A stretch of 34,356 nt of DNA, taken from NCBI GenBank assembly GCA_041752635.1, contig JBGSWC010000223.1, positions 1-34,356 on the forward strand, in the 5' to 3' direction. The stretch's first letter is position 1; each line of letters begins with the position of its first letter. The DNA comes from JBGSWC01 sp041752635 (GTDB lineage: Bacteria > Planctomycetota > Planctomycetia > Pirellulales > Lacipirellulaceae). Shown one piece after another: positions 16,804-24,796 of the stretch. Under the pieces are notes generated by a model. The model ran no database searches, was not told where the DNA came from, and saw only the letters and a program-made list of their open reading frames with translations. The position numbers and the translations under genes are program-made.

Positions 16804-16820
16804 TTGGCACGCGAGTTGCC
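16804..16820 (+). promoter_or_regulatory. Sigma-54 (RpoN) promoter of the flagellar cluster
   Basis: The sequence TTGGCACG, four bases, then TTGCC matches the sigma-54 consensus (TGGCACG-N4-TTGCA/T), with the invariant GG and GC exactly 10 bases apart. Transcription would start near 16831, leaving a leader of about 44 nt before the flgF ATG at 16875. The same bases contain an inverted repeat TTGGCA-N7-TGCCAA, so an operator is an alternative reading. An activator (enhancer-binding protein) would be needed; none is encoded in the window. Confidence 0.7.
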
Positions 16821-16874
16821 AATAAGAAATTCTGTAACAGGGGGGCCTGTCTGCTAGCAAATGTAATCGCAGCC

Positions 16875-17624
16875 ATGCCACTAGGAATGTACATGGCGGC
16901 CGAGGGTGCTCAGGCACAATCGACTCGCCTCGAAGTGATCGCCAACAACTTGGCGAACGTTAACACCGTGGGCTTCAAGCCCGAAGTCACCAGCTTTCAA
17001 TCACGCTTTGCCGAAGCGATTCAGCAAGGCCAGGTATTGCCGCGCAGCGGTCGCCGCGACGATGTCGGCGGCGGCGTGAAAGTAATCGACACTGTCACCG
17101 ATTTCTCGGCCGGAAGGCTACAAGAAACGGGCAACGCCCTCGATCTGGCGATCATCGGCGATGGGTTCTTTCAAGTCGAAGCCGAAGGCGAAGCCTTACT
17201 CACCCGGGCTGGCAACTTTTCGCTCGACTCTCGCAATCAACTCGTCAATCAATCAGGCCTGCCGGTGCTCGACGCCGGTGGCAGCCCCATCACCTTGCAA
17301 CAGGGCGTGCCGTTCGAGGTTTCTTCGGATGGCGCGATCGTGCAGGGGGACTCGCGCATCCCGCTGGCGCTCGTCACCACCGAGTCGCTCGGCGATCTCA
17401 TTAAGGTCGGTAACAACTTGTTTCGTCCGCTCGCGAATGTCACTCCTGTCGACGAGCCGCTCCGCGAGGTGCGTGCTGAGTTCCTCGAGCTTTCGGGAAG
17501 CAACCCCACGCGACAGATGATGCAAATGATCGAAACCCAACGCGCCTTTGAGGCCAACATCCGCATGGTCGAAAACCACGACAGCATGTCGAGCGGTTTG
17601 ATCGGACGGATCTTACAGAGTTAG
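16875..17624 (+). CDS. flgF: Flagellar basal-body proximal rod protein FlgF
   Basis: A component of the rod, which crosses the periplasm and drives the hook and filament. The 249-residue product has the N-terminal rod/hook signature (about 12-35, STRLEVIANNLANVNTVGFK), the central fold shared by FlgF and FlgG (LDLAIIGDGFFQV, LTRAGNFSLDSRNQLV), and the C-terminal helix SNPTRQMMQMIETQRAFEANIRMV. I call FlgF rather than FlgG because of its shorter length, N-terminus MYMAAEGAQAQ and position before a clear FlgG. The ATG at 16875 fits the family; the frame runs further upstream through the promoter region, which is not coding. It is the first gene of the flagellar cluster. Confidence 0.93.
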   Translation: MPLGMYMAAEGAQAQSTRLEVIANNLANVNTVGFKPEVTSFQSRFAEAIQQGQVLPRSGRRDDVGGGVKVIDTVTDFSAGRLQETGNALDLAIIGDGFFQVEAEGEALLTRAGNFSLDSRNQLVNQSGLPVLDAGGSPITLQQGVPFEVSSDGAIVQGDSRIPLALVTTESLGDLIKVGNNLFRPLANVTPVDEPLREVRAEFLELSGSNPTRQMMQMIETQRAFEANIRMVENHDSMSSGLIGRILQS

Positions 17625-17677
17625 ACGACTGAGGGCAGCTGGCAGTGGGCAGCACGACAAGCTGCAAAACAATAAAC

Positions 17678-17692
17678 GAGTGCCAGGCACTC
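17678..17692. repeat. Perfect 15-bp odd palindrome between flgF and flgG
   Basis: GAGTGCC-A-GGCACTC is symmetrical around a central A. It lies in the 117-bp gap between flgF and flgG, which also holds a GCTGAAAGCTGACCGCT-like repeat word followed by seven T (17704-17727). Confidence 0.5.
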
Positions 17693-17741
17693 CACTTTTC
17701 AAGAGCTGAAAGCTGACCGCTTTTTTTCCGAAGGAAAAAAC

Positions 17742-18545
17742 ATGAGTGTGCAAACTCTTTATACAGCCGCCACCGGTATGCAGGCGCTTGAAACCAAGCT
17801 CGATGTCATCGCCAACAATATGGCGAACATCAATACCACCGCCTTTAAGAAAGATCGGGCCAACTTCGAAGACTTGTTCTATCGCCAGATTCGACTGCCA
17901 GGTTCAACCGACTCCGACGGGAACATCACGCCGACTGGCGTCGAAGTCGGCCTCGGTGTGCGTGTTTCCAGCACACAGAGCGATCACGACCAAGGGGCGT
18001 TCCAAAACACAGGCAACCAACTCGACCTCGCCATCGAAGGCGATGGGTTCTTTTCTGTACAGGGACTCAATGGCGAAATACTTTACACACGGGCTGGCAA
18101 CTTCAACGTCAATGCGAACAACCAACTCGTCCTCGGCTCGGCCAATACCGGCTACCAACTCGTCGACGGCATTAACATTCCGCAAGAAGCGGTCGATGTG
18201 GTTGTCACCGCCGATGGCACTGTCGAATACAGCGTTTCGGGGCAGACCGAGTTGCAGCAGGCCGGGCAGATTCAGCTCACGACCTTCATCAACCCCGACG
18301 GACTGCTCAAGCTAGGGGACAACCTGTTTGCTGAAACGGCCGCATCGGGACCGGCCAACCAGGGCCAAGCCGGCCAAAACGGCATCGGCGTGCTGCGGCA
18401 GAATTTTCTCGAAGCCTCGAACGTCGAGCCGGTTACTGAGCTAATCGACCTGATCCAAACGCAACGCGCGTTTGAACTCAACAGCCAAGTCGTTCAAGCG
18501 GGCGATCAAATCATGCAAGTCGTCGCCAACCTCCGCCGTAGTTAA
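17742..18545 (+). CDS. flgG: Flagellar basal-body distal rod protein FlgG
   Basis: Forms the distal rod passing through the P and L rings. The 267-residue length is typical. It starts MSVQTLYTAATGMQALETKL with the conserved DVIANNMANINTTAFKKDRANFEDLFY, continues with LDLAIEGDGFFSVQG and LYTRAGNFNVNANNQLV, and ends in the conserved SNVEPVTELIDLIQTQRAFELNSQVVQ helix and NLRRS. A purine-rich AAGGA lies nine bases before the ATG. A REP-like inverted repeat separates it from flgA. Confidence 0.97.
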   Translation: MSVQTLYTAATGMQALETKLDVIANNMANINTTAFKKDRANFEDLFYRQIRLPGSTDSDGNITPTGVEVGLGVRVSSTQSDHDQGAFQNTGNQLDLAIEGDGFFSVQGLNGEILYTRAGNFNVNANNQLVLGSANTGYQLVDGINIPQEAVDVVVTADGTVEYSVSGQTELQQAGQIQLTTFINPDGLLKLGDNLFAETAASGPANQGQAGQNGIGVLRQNFLEASNVEPVTELIDLIQTQRAFELNSQVVQAGDQIMQVVANLRRS

Positions 18546-18560
18546 GGAGCCACAGGGCCC

Positions 18561-18631
18561 GTCATTCCCGCGCAGGCGGGAATCCAGTCAATAACGCTGA
18601 TACTCTAGATTCCCGCCTTCGCGGGAATGAC
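18561..18631. repeat. REP-like inverted repeat pair between flgG and flgA
   Basis: Two units related to GTCATTCCCGCGCAGGCGGG face each other: 18561-18583 and, inverted, 18609-18631. Each unit has its own small GC hairpin, and the outer ends GTCATTCCCGCG and CGCGGGAATGAC pair perfectly. Related copies lie at 22300-22325 and 27200-27268. Confidence 0.75.
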
Positions 18632-18649
18632 TTTCTACTTCGCAAAAAA

Positions 18650-19801
18650 ATGAAACCACACCTGATCATTGCCCTGACGCTCGCTTTCACATGCTGCGCT
18701 TATGCTCACGCAGGCGAAATCGTGCTCCGCGAGTCGGCCACACCCGTTGGCAGCATCGTGCGTTTGGGCGATGTAGCTGATGTCGAGGGCTTCGACAACG
18801 GTCGCACTTGGTCGCTTAAACTAGTTGAACTAGTGCCGGCTCCGCCGGTCGATGTGACTCGTTTCCTAACCATTGCCGAAGTACGCGGATTGTTGTTTCG
18901 CAGTGGTGTCGACCTGAGCGGTGCTTCGGTCGGCGGTGCCGATCGTGTTGCCGTGGCTTGGGACAAAGTTGCTCAGCCTTCCGAAACACACGAATCGAAC
19001 ACGGTCGTCCAAGCTCCGCGCAGTGGCTTTCGCAATACACCCACGACGATCGCCACCCGACGCGAAGTCGTGTTCTTAACCGCAGTACAGATCGAAGCCA
19101 TTGCCGACCACCTTCGCGAAGTCATCACGCAGCATGTCGAAGATCAAGCGGGCAAGCCGGGTTTGCTCGAAGTCTCGCTCGATCTCGCCAGCCGCGATGC
19201 CGAGCGGCTGATCGACTCGACTGGCGAGTTGACTATCAGCGGCGGCCGGGCTCCTTGGACTGGCAACCAAACAATATACGTCGAGAGCGATACCAAGACG
19301 GGTGACATCAAGCTCGCGTTGCGAGTCAGCGTCCGCGACATGACACCCGTGGCGGTGCTCACTCGGCCGGTTGCCCGCGGCGAACTGCTGACCGCTTCGC
19401 ACATCACTTTCGAACCGGCTCCCGAGAATGCTCGCTTGCCTCTGAATTCGGTACCGATCAGCGATATCAATCAAGTCGTCGCGCACGAGGCGGCTCGCAA
19501 TTTGCGGCCGGGACAGGTTCTGACGACTGACCTGTGCCTCGCGCCGACAATGGTCGAGCGTGGCCAACTGGTGAGCGTCACCGCAGCCGGTGGTGGCATT
19601 CGTATCACGCGGCAAGCCATCGCTCGCGCTGATGGTCGCCAGGGCGAGGTGATCGAAGTCGAAACGACCGACAACCAAGATCGACTGTTCGCCCGCGTGG
19701 TTGGCTCGGGCAAGCTGGCCATAGTCACCGCGGTCGCGCCGCCCGATCCGCCCCGCACTTTCGAGCGTACCGTCAACGAACCTTTGCCCGCCGTTCGCTA
19801 G
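18650..19801 (+). CDS. flgA: Flagellar P-ring assembly chaperone FlgA
   Basis: A periplasmic chaperone that helps FlgI form the P-ring around the rod. The 383-residue protein has a signal peptide (residues 1 to about 21, LIIALTLAFTCCAYAHA) and an N-terminal part with VGSIVRLGDVADVEGF. The C-terminal SAF/ChapFlgA part contains VLTRPVARGELLTASHITFE, VVAHEAARNLRPGQVLT and VERGQLVSVTAAGGGIRITR. It is much longer than the roughly 220 residues of enterobacterial FlgA; the extra length lies in a Thr/Ser-rich linker (about 100-140) and the central domain. Its place before flgH and flgI fits the role. Confidence 0.92.
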   Translation: MKPHLIIALTLAFTCCAYAHAGEIVLRESATPVGSIVRLGDVADVEGFDNGRTWSLKLVELVPAPPVDVTRFLTIAEVRGLLFRSGVDLSGASVGGADRVAVAWDKVAQPSETHESNTVVQAPRSGFRNTPTTIATRREVVFLTAVQIEAIADHLREVITQHVEDQAGKPGLLEVSLDLASRDAERLIDSTGELTISGGRAPWTGNQTIYVESDTKTGDIKLALRVSVRDMTPVAVLTRPVARGELLTASHITFEPAPENARLPLNSVPISDINQVVAHEAARNLRPGQVLTTDLCLAPTMVERGQLVSVTAAGGGIRITRQAIARADGRQGEVIEVETTDNQDRLFARVVGSGKLAIVTAVAPPDPPRTFERTVNEPLPAVR

Positions 19802-19842
19802 CTGAGTCACACATAGTCGCTTATCACTCCGCGAACAGAAAA

Positions 19843-19861
19843 CCTTTCGCGGAGCGAAAGG
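19843..19861. repeat. Perfect inverted repeat just before flgH
   Basis: CCTTTCGC, loop GGA, GCGAAAGG form a perfect 8-bp hairpin 21 bp before the flgH start. A similar word, TTCGCGAAGCGAAAGGG, occurs near 33576. The hairpin may affect flgH translation or mRNA stability. Confidence 0.5.
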
Positions 19862-19882
19862 CGACAGCCCGAAAGGATTCTC

Positions 19883-20575
19883 ATGCAACGTCAATTCCCG
19901 ATCGCCATCGCGCTGCTGCTGATTGTCACCAATGCATCGGCGCAAGAAGGCAGCTTGCTGGCTCCTAATTTTCAAGTCGGTCCCGACGGCAACGCCGTTG
20001 CACCATTGCCATTGACGCTCGAAAACGCCTCGTTCCTCTATCAACCGTTGCCTCCCGAGGCTGAGACGCGCGAGTTGCGGAAGGAAGACATCATTACTGT
20101 GCTTGTTGATTATCGGGCAACGATGCTCAGCGAAGGGGACGCGCAAAGCCGAAAGCAAGCGAACTTCAACGCGGCCCTCACCGACTGGCTGGCGGCCAGC
20201 GGCGGCGACATCTATGCCGCTCCGCAAAGGCGTGGCGATCCCACCATCGGTGGTCGTCTCAACAGTCAATTTCGGGCCCAGTCGGATATCGAGACCAACG
20301 ACTCACTGACGTTTCGCATTGCCGCCAAAATCGTCGACATTCGCCCCAACGGCAACCTCGTGATCGAAGCTCATCGCAAGATTCAGAATAACGATGAAGA
20401 GTGGCTTGCTTCGCTCACCGGCGTTGTGCGGCGTCAGTCGATTGGACCCGATCGAGTCGTCCGCAGCGACGCCATTGCCGACCTCGATATCAAGAAAGAA
20501 GAAATTGGTACCGTCCGGAATGGTTACTCCGTCGGCTGGCTCAACAAGCTCTATGGAAAGTTCAAACCGTTTTAA
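19883..20575 (+). CDS. flgH: Flagellar L-ring protein FlgH, without a lipobox
   Basis: Forms the L-ring, the bushing in the outer membrane. The 230-residue product matches FlgH in LRKEDIITVLVDYRATMLSE, the Asn-rich middle, FRIAAKIVDIRPNGNLVIEAHRKI, the TGVVR block, and the C-terminal NGYSVGWLNKLYGKF. The N-terminus is a plain signal peptide (residues 1 to about 20, IAIALLLIVTNASA). There is no cysteine anywhere in the protein, whereas enterobacterial FlgH is a lipoprotein anchored through a lipobox cysteine. The ring must be held in another way. It lies between flgA and flgI. Confidence 0.93.
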   Translation: MQRQFPIAIALLLIVTNASAQEGSLLAPNFQVGPDGNAVAPLPLTLENASFLYQPLPPEAETRELRKEDIITVLVDYRATMLSEGDAQSRKQANFNAALTDWLAASGGDIYAAPQRRGDPTIGGRLNSQFRAQSDIETNDSLTFRIAAKIVDIRPNGNLVIEAHRKIQNNDEEWLASLTGVVRRQSIGPDRVVRSDAIADLDIKKEEIGTVRNGYSVGWLNKLYGKFKPF

Positions 20576-20593
20576 GACTGGAATGACGAAACC

Positions 20594-20660
20594 AAAATGA
20601 CGAATGACGAACAGTTGAGAGTCATCAATTGCAATTTTGTCATTCGAGCTTCGTCATTCG
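20594..20660. repeat. Inverted repeats of a GACGAATGACGAA word between flgH and flgI
   Basis: AAAATGACGAATGACGAA at 20594-20611 is mirrored by TTTTGTCATTCGAGCTTCGTCATTCG at 20635-20660 (split here as two words: TTTTGTCATTCG and AGCTTCGTCATTCG). The unit ATGACGA repeats within each arm. It fills most of the 147-bp gap between flgH and flgI. Confidence 0.6.
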
Positions 20661-20722
20661 ATCATTCACTCATCCACCGTCTTGGCGGCAGTATCAACAA
20701 CGTGGCTACAGAAATAGACAAC

Positions 20723-21817
20723 ATGAAAAACATAATTCCATTTCTTACCCTGGTCATCCTCACTGCGCAATATGCGTCGGCCGAAACGCGGCTGCGAAAC
20801 ATCTGTCGCGTGAAGGGCCAAGAAGAAAACATCCTGCAAGGCTATGGTCTCGTCGTCGGCCTGAACGGCACTGGCGCGGCAAATGACGGACCGACCATGC
20901 GTGCGATGGCCCGCGCGATGGAACTGCTCGGCAGCCCGCTCAGCACCACCGGCCGACTCGACGCCGCTTCGCTCGCCGAACTGAAGGGCATGAAAAACGC
21001 TTCGCTCGTGATCGTACAGGCTCAGGTGCCCGCCACTGGAGCTCGCCGCGGCGAGAAACTCAACTGCTCGGTCTCGGCCATCAACGGCAAGAGTCTCGTC
21101 GGCGGCCAGCTAGCGTTTGCGACCTTACTGGGTCCGAACTTGCAAGACCGTCGCGTCTTCGCGGTGTGCAGCGGGCCAGTGCAAATCGACGACGCGGCCG
21201 TTCCTACCGCGGGTCGGGTCCACGATGGCTGCCAAATGGAGCAGGACGTCTACACACCGTTCCACAAAGATGGTTTCATTACGCTAGTGCTCGACAAGAA
21301 CCACGCTGGCTTTCACACAGCGGCTGAAGTTGCTCGAAAAGTACGCGATGACTGGGGGGGCTACTACGGAAACCAAGCGGCGGGTGCGGTTAACACCCAA
21401 CACAGTGAAGACGCTTCGATCTCTTCAGTGATCGCCGACGATGCCACAAATATTCGCGTTCGCATTCCGACAAGTTACGAGAACGATCCGGTCGCTTTTG
21501 CAGGCCAAGTGCTCGAAACAATCATCACCGAAGAAGACCCCGAAGCTCGCGTGGTGATGAATCCGCGTACCGGCAGCATCGTCATTAGCGGCGATGTCCG
21601 CATCGGCGACGTGGTTGTCGTTCACAAGAACACCGTCATCGAAGCCGGCACTTCGGCCGAGTTCACCGCGCTCTACGACGACCAAAACATCAGCCCGAGC
21701 CTTAATAGCCTCGTGACACAACTCAAGTACCTGAAGGTGCCGCCGGAAGATGTAATGGACATCATTCGCGTCATCGAACGTGACGGGAAGCTTCATGGAA
21801 AGTTGATTGTTGAGTAG
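20723..21817 (+). CDS. flgI: Flagellar P-ring protein FlgI
   Basis: Polymerises around the rod in the peptidoglycan layer as the P-ring. The 364-residue length is normal. It has a signal peptide (residues 1 to about 20, IIPFLTLVILTAQYASA). The conserved blocks are NILQGYGLVVGLNGTGAAND, ASLVIVQAQVPATGARRGEKL, the VSAINGKSLVGGQLAFATLL region and, near the C-terminus, RVVMNPRTGSIVISGDVRIG and LNSLVTQLKYLKVPPEDVMD. The ATG at 20723 gives the signal peptide; the frame continues upstream through the repeat region, which should not be coding. A cysteine follows the signal peptide at RNICRVKG, not in a lipobox. Confidence 0.96.
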   Translation: MKNIIPFLTLVILTAQYASAETRLRNICRVKGQEENILQGYGLVVGLNGTGAANDGPTMRAMARAMELLGSPLSTTGRLDAASLAELKGMKNASLVIVQAQVPATGARRGEKLNCSVSAINGKSLVGGQLAFATLLGPNLQDRRVFAVCSGPVQIDDAAVPTAGRVHDGCQMEQDVYTPFHKDGFITLVLDKNHAGFHTAAEVARKVRDDWGGYYGNQAAGAVNTQHSEDASISSVIADDATNIRVRIPTSYENDPVAFAGQVLETIITEEDPEARVVMNPRTGSIVISGDVRIGDVVVVHKNTVIEAGTSAEFTALYDDQNISPSLNSLVTQLKYLKVPPEDVMDIIRVIERDGKLHGKLIVE

Positions 21818-21852
21818 CTAGCGGGCAGCAGGCAGAGGTCAAACAACGGGCC

Positions 21853-22236
21853 ATGAAAGTGAGTGACATGCAAGCAACTAACAGTTTAAGTTCGATCCAT
21901 ATCCCTAGCCCCGAGACAGTTGCGCGGGCGCAGGAAGTAAAGCAAGCTTACAGCTCGTTCGTAGGCGAGACTTTCTTTAGTCAGATGCTTTCGTCGATGC
22001 GGTCGACGGTCGGCAAGCCTGCGTACTTTCATGGTGGCCAAGCCGAGGAAAAGTTTCGCGCTCAGCTCGATATGCAATTGGCCCAGTCGCTTTCTCAAAG
22101 CACCGGCGACCGCTTTGCCGAGCCAATGTTCGAGCAACAGTTTCCTCAAGAGGCTGCGGTGCTCAAGCAAGCCAAGGCCGCCGGCATGAGCATTCCGCTG
22201 CAAAAACTCTCGCAGCTCGCCGAGATTCGCTACTAA
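21853..22236 (+). CDS. flgJ: Rod-binding protein FlgJ, N-terminal domain only
   Basis: A rod cap or scaffold that helps FlgF and FlgG subunits assemble. The 127-residue protein contains only the rod-binding domain (FVGETFFSQMLSSMRSTVG, AEEKFRAQLDMQLAQSLSQ). The C-terminal muramidase domain of enterobacterial FlgJ is missing, as in many bacteria, so a separate enzyme must open the peptidoglycan. It has no signal peptide, as expected for export through the flagellar apparatus. It sits between flgI and the flgN-like gene. Confidence 0.88.
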   Translation: MKVSDMQATNSLSSIHIPSPETVARAQEVKQAYSSFVGETFFSQMLSSMRSTVGKPAYFHGGQAEEKFRAQLDMQLAQSLSQSTGDRFAEPMFEQQFPQEAAVLKQAKAAGMSIPLQKLSQLAEIRY

Positions 22237-22299
22237 CGGTCTATGTAGCGGAAGCCGCCAAGACTTTTGGCCACAACGCATATCAACGAAAAACAAGCC

Positions 22300-22325
22300 G
22301 TCATTTCCGCGCAGGCGGGAATGAC
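22300..22325. repeat. REP-like palindrome between flgJ and flgN
   Basis: GTCATTTCCGC and GCGGGAATGAC pair with one mismatch around GCAG. This is a single copy of the repeat also found at 18561-18631 and 27200-27268. Confidence 0.7.
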
Positions 22326-22340
22326 GGACACAACTAACTT

Positions 22341-22371
22341 CCCAAACCCCGGCCCCGAACCCCCGGCCCCC
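22341..22371 (+). other. C-rich tract directly before flgN
   Basis: Runs of 3, 4, 4, 5 and 5 C separated by 2-3 bases end in CCCCCTACTTCT immediately before the ATG at 22379. The opposite strand fits a G-quadruplex motif. The end resembles the CCCCCTACAA that precedes leuS. No Shine-Dalgarno sequence is present. Confidence 0.5.
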
Positions 22372-22378
22372 TACTTCT

Positions 22379-22870
22379 ATGACCGACCAACACGACTGGG
22401 AATCACGCATCGGCGCTTTACTCTCGCGACTAAGCGATGTGCAAAGCGAATTGCTTGCTCACCTCGATTCCAAACGCAAGGCACTTTTGGCTGGCGACCA
22501 GTCGTGGCTCGTCACATCGGCTGAACGCGAAATGCTACTCGTCGCCCAGCTCGAAGCGTGCCAATCTGAGCGACAAGTGCTGCTCGACAACGCGGCCGTT
22601 GAGGGGCTACCAAGCGATAATGTCGCCCAACTTGCTAGCGAAGTCGCCTCCCGTGACCGCCCCGGCCTAGCCAGTGCTATCAACGGGGCGCGCCAGCGTT
22701 CGCGACTGCTGCAGCACCAGAGCCTCACTAATTGGGTCGCGGTCCAGCGAACTCTGCTGCATTTATCACAAATGATTGAAGTCATTGCGTCGGGAGGCCA
22801 GCAAAGGCCGACATATCAGAAGAAGGGGCGTCCCGCCTCCAGCGGTGCTTTGGTCGACCAAGCGGTGTGA
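22379..22870 (+). CDS. flgN: FlgN-like export chaperone for FlgK and FlgL
   Basis: A 163-residue, largely helical cytoplasmic protein. Long heptad-like helices (IGALLSRLSDVQSELLAHLD, AEREMLLVAQLEACQSERQV, LLQHQSLTNWVAVQRTLLHL) and a flexible C-terminal tail (RPTYQKKGRPASSGALVDQA) fit the FlgN fold. FlgN keeps FlgK and FlgL soluble before export, and this gene lies directly before flgK and flgL. Family assignment rests on helix pattern, size and place, since FlgN sequences diverge strongly. Confidence 0.75.
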   Translation: MTDQHDWESRIGALLSRLSDVQSELLAHLDSKRKALLAGDQSWLVTSAEREMLLVAQLEACQSERQVLLDNAAVEGLPSDNVAQLASEVASRDRPGLASAINGARQRSRLLQHQSLTNWVAVQRTLLHLSQMIEVIASGGQQRPTYQKKGRPASSGALVDQAV

Positions 22871-22955
22871 CGATTTGTTCGGGCGAGCGACCCGGAGCCT
22901 AACGGCCACGGCTCAAAGTTATTGAACTTCATAATTCTGCCTTCTGCCCTTAAAT

Positions 22956-24659
22956 ATGTCCCTGTTCGGTACACTCCAACTTGCTAGCAACACATTGCAG
23001 GCCATGCAGGTGGGTTTGCATGTGGCGGGGAACAACATCGCGAATGCCAATACACCCGGCTTCATTCGCGAAGAGGTCATCTATGCACCCGCACCAGTGC
23101 AACGGCAAGGCCGACTTATTCTCGGGCTCGGTGTTCAAGTCGAAGCGATCGTGCAACAAGTCGACCGCTTTCTGCAGGACCGACTTCGTGGTGCAGAAAG
23201 CGACATCGCCGGTGCCGAAGCTCAGGAAAAAGCCTACGGCGACCTCGAATCGCTGCTAGGGGAGCTTAGCAACACCGACATTAGCACCTCGCTATCGGAA
23301 TTTTTTAATAGCATTGACGCGGTGCTCGAAGCGCCCGGCGACTTGTCGCTGCGGAATCTTGTGGTGTTGCGAGGCCAATCGCTGACGCAACGAGTGAATC
23401 GGCTCAACGACAGAGCGGTCGAGATTCACAACCAGTTCGACTTTCGCGTTGATACAATAGCAGGTGACGTAAACCGCTTGACCGAAGAGATACGCAGCCT
23501 CAATCTTCGCATCGTCGAAAAGGAAGGAGGCGGAGCGATCGAAAGCGAAGCGGGTGCGCTGCGAGCGGCTCGCGATGTGGCGCTCTCCGAACTTTCGTCG
23601 CTCATCGACATCACCACCAACGAACAGTCAACCGGGGCGGTGGTCGTGGCGATCGGGGGCGAGTATATCGTCAACGGCAATGTCAGGCGATCCGTTGAGG
23701 TCGAAAACGCGCAGATCGGCAACCACAATACGTCGCGCATTGTGTTCTCGGATAACAAGGCAGAGCTCGACGCTACCTCTGGTGAATTGGGCGGAATATA
23801 CATCGCGCGCGATCAAATCGTCGGCGGTTTTCTCAACACTCTCGACGAATTTGCTGGTACGCTGGCCTACGAATTCAACCGCGTCTACTCCCAAGGCCAG
23901 GGTATCGATGGATATACACAAATCGAGAGCAGCAACGCGGTCGTCAGTTCGACCGCTGCGCTCGACGAAGCGGGATTGCCGTTCACTCCGGTCAATGGCT
24001 CGTTCGATATATTAGTTCGCAATACCAACACGGGCGTGACCCAAACGCACACGATTCTTGTCGACCTCAACGGTCTCGATGCCGACCTGTCGGTCACCGG
24101 ACTGGCATCGGCGATTAACAACATTACCGGCCTATCGGCGAGTGTCTCAACCGCTGGCCGCCTAAAAATCGGTGCCGATGCTGCCGCGACTGAGTTTGCC
24201 TTTGCACAGGATTCGAGTGGGGTACTCACCGCTCTGGGGCTCAATACCTTTTTCGATGGTTCAACGGCTGGCAACTTGCGCGTCAATAGCGGGCTCGCCG
24301 GCATCCAAAACGCGGGCCGCTTCGCCGCCAGTAGTGGCGGCATCGGCGAAGACACCAATATCGCCTCGCAACTTGCTGATTTCTACGACAGCCCGCTCGA
24401 ATCGCTCGGCGGCGCGTCGCTGTTCGATTCCTACACCCAGCTCGTGAGTAATTTGAGTCAGGGTGCCACGGTCTCCAAGAGCGTCGCCGAAGGCTTGCGA
24501 CAATTTGGCGCGACACTCGAAGGCGAACACCTCGCCATCAGCGGCGTCAGCGTCGACGAAGAAGCCGTGAAAATCATCCAACTTCAACGCACGTTTCAAG
24601 CCTCGGCACGTCTCATATCCACCATCTCGGAGCTACTCGATACGCTCGTGAACCTATAG
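22956..24659 (+). CDS. flgK: Flagellar hook-associated protein 1 FlgK
   Basis: The first junction protein between hook and filament. The 567-residue product starts MSLFGTLQLASNTLQAMQVG with the conserved GNNIANANTPGFIREE. A long coiled-coil domain follows (about 60-230, with RAAREV-like ALRAARDVALSELSSLID and an IGGEYIVNG segment), then LGGIYIARDQIVGGFLNTLDEF, a variable middle, and the conserved C-terminal helix GVSVDEEAVKIIQLQRTFQAS through LLDTLVNL. Length and ends are normal for FlgK. It is followed after a repeat-bearing 137-bp gap by flgL. Confidence 0.96.
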   Translation: MSLFGTLQLASNTLQAMQVGLHVAGNNIANANTPGFIREEVIYAPAPVQRQGRLILGLGVQVEAIVQQVDRFLQDRLRGAESDIAGAEAQEKAYGDLESLLGELSNTDISTSLSEFFNSIDAVLEAPGDLSLRNLVVLRGQSLTQRVNRLNDRAVEIHNQFDFRVDTIAGDVNRLTEEIRSLNLRIVEKEGGGAIESEAGALRAARDVALSELSSLIDITTNEQSTGAVVVAIGGEYIVNGNVRRSVEVENAQIGNHNTSRIVFSDNKAELDATSGELGGIYIARDQIVGGFLNTLDEFAGTLAYEFNRVYSQGQGIDGYTQIESSNAVVSSTAALDEAGLPFTPVNGSFDILVRNTNTGVTQTHTILVDLNGLDADLSVTGLASAINNITGLSASVSTAGRLKIGADAAATEFAFAQDSSGVLTALGLNTFFDGSTAGNLRVNSGLAGIQNAGRFAASSGGIGEDTNIASQLADFYDSPLESLGGASLFDSYTQLVSNLSQGATVSKSVAEGLRQFGATLEGEHLAISGVSVDEEAVKIIQLQRTFQASARLISTISELLDTLVNL

Positions 24660-24674
24660 TCGCCAGCATTGAAC

Positions 24675-24765
24675 GGTCAGCGGTCAGCTATCCGCGGTCG
24701 GCAAAACGACGTCGCGAAGCGACGCGTCTCTGGCTGATGGCTGAATGCTGATTGCTGATCGCTCC
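24675..24765. repeat. Repeat words between flgK and flgL
   Basis: The gap holds GGTCAGCGGTCAGC (24675-24688), a small perfect hairpin CGTCGC-GAA-GCGACG (24710-24724) and GGCTGATGGCTGAATGCTGA-type words (24732-24765). These belong to the GCTGACCGCT family scattered through the window. Confidence 0.55.
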
Positions 24766-24796
24766 ACACGCACCACTCCACACTCCACCCGCTCCA

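Noticed and set aside
19076..20269. 397-codon minus-strand frame across flgA and flgH
   Set aside because: It overlaps two confidently identified flagellar genes and has no recognisable protein features.
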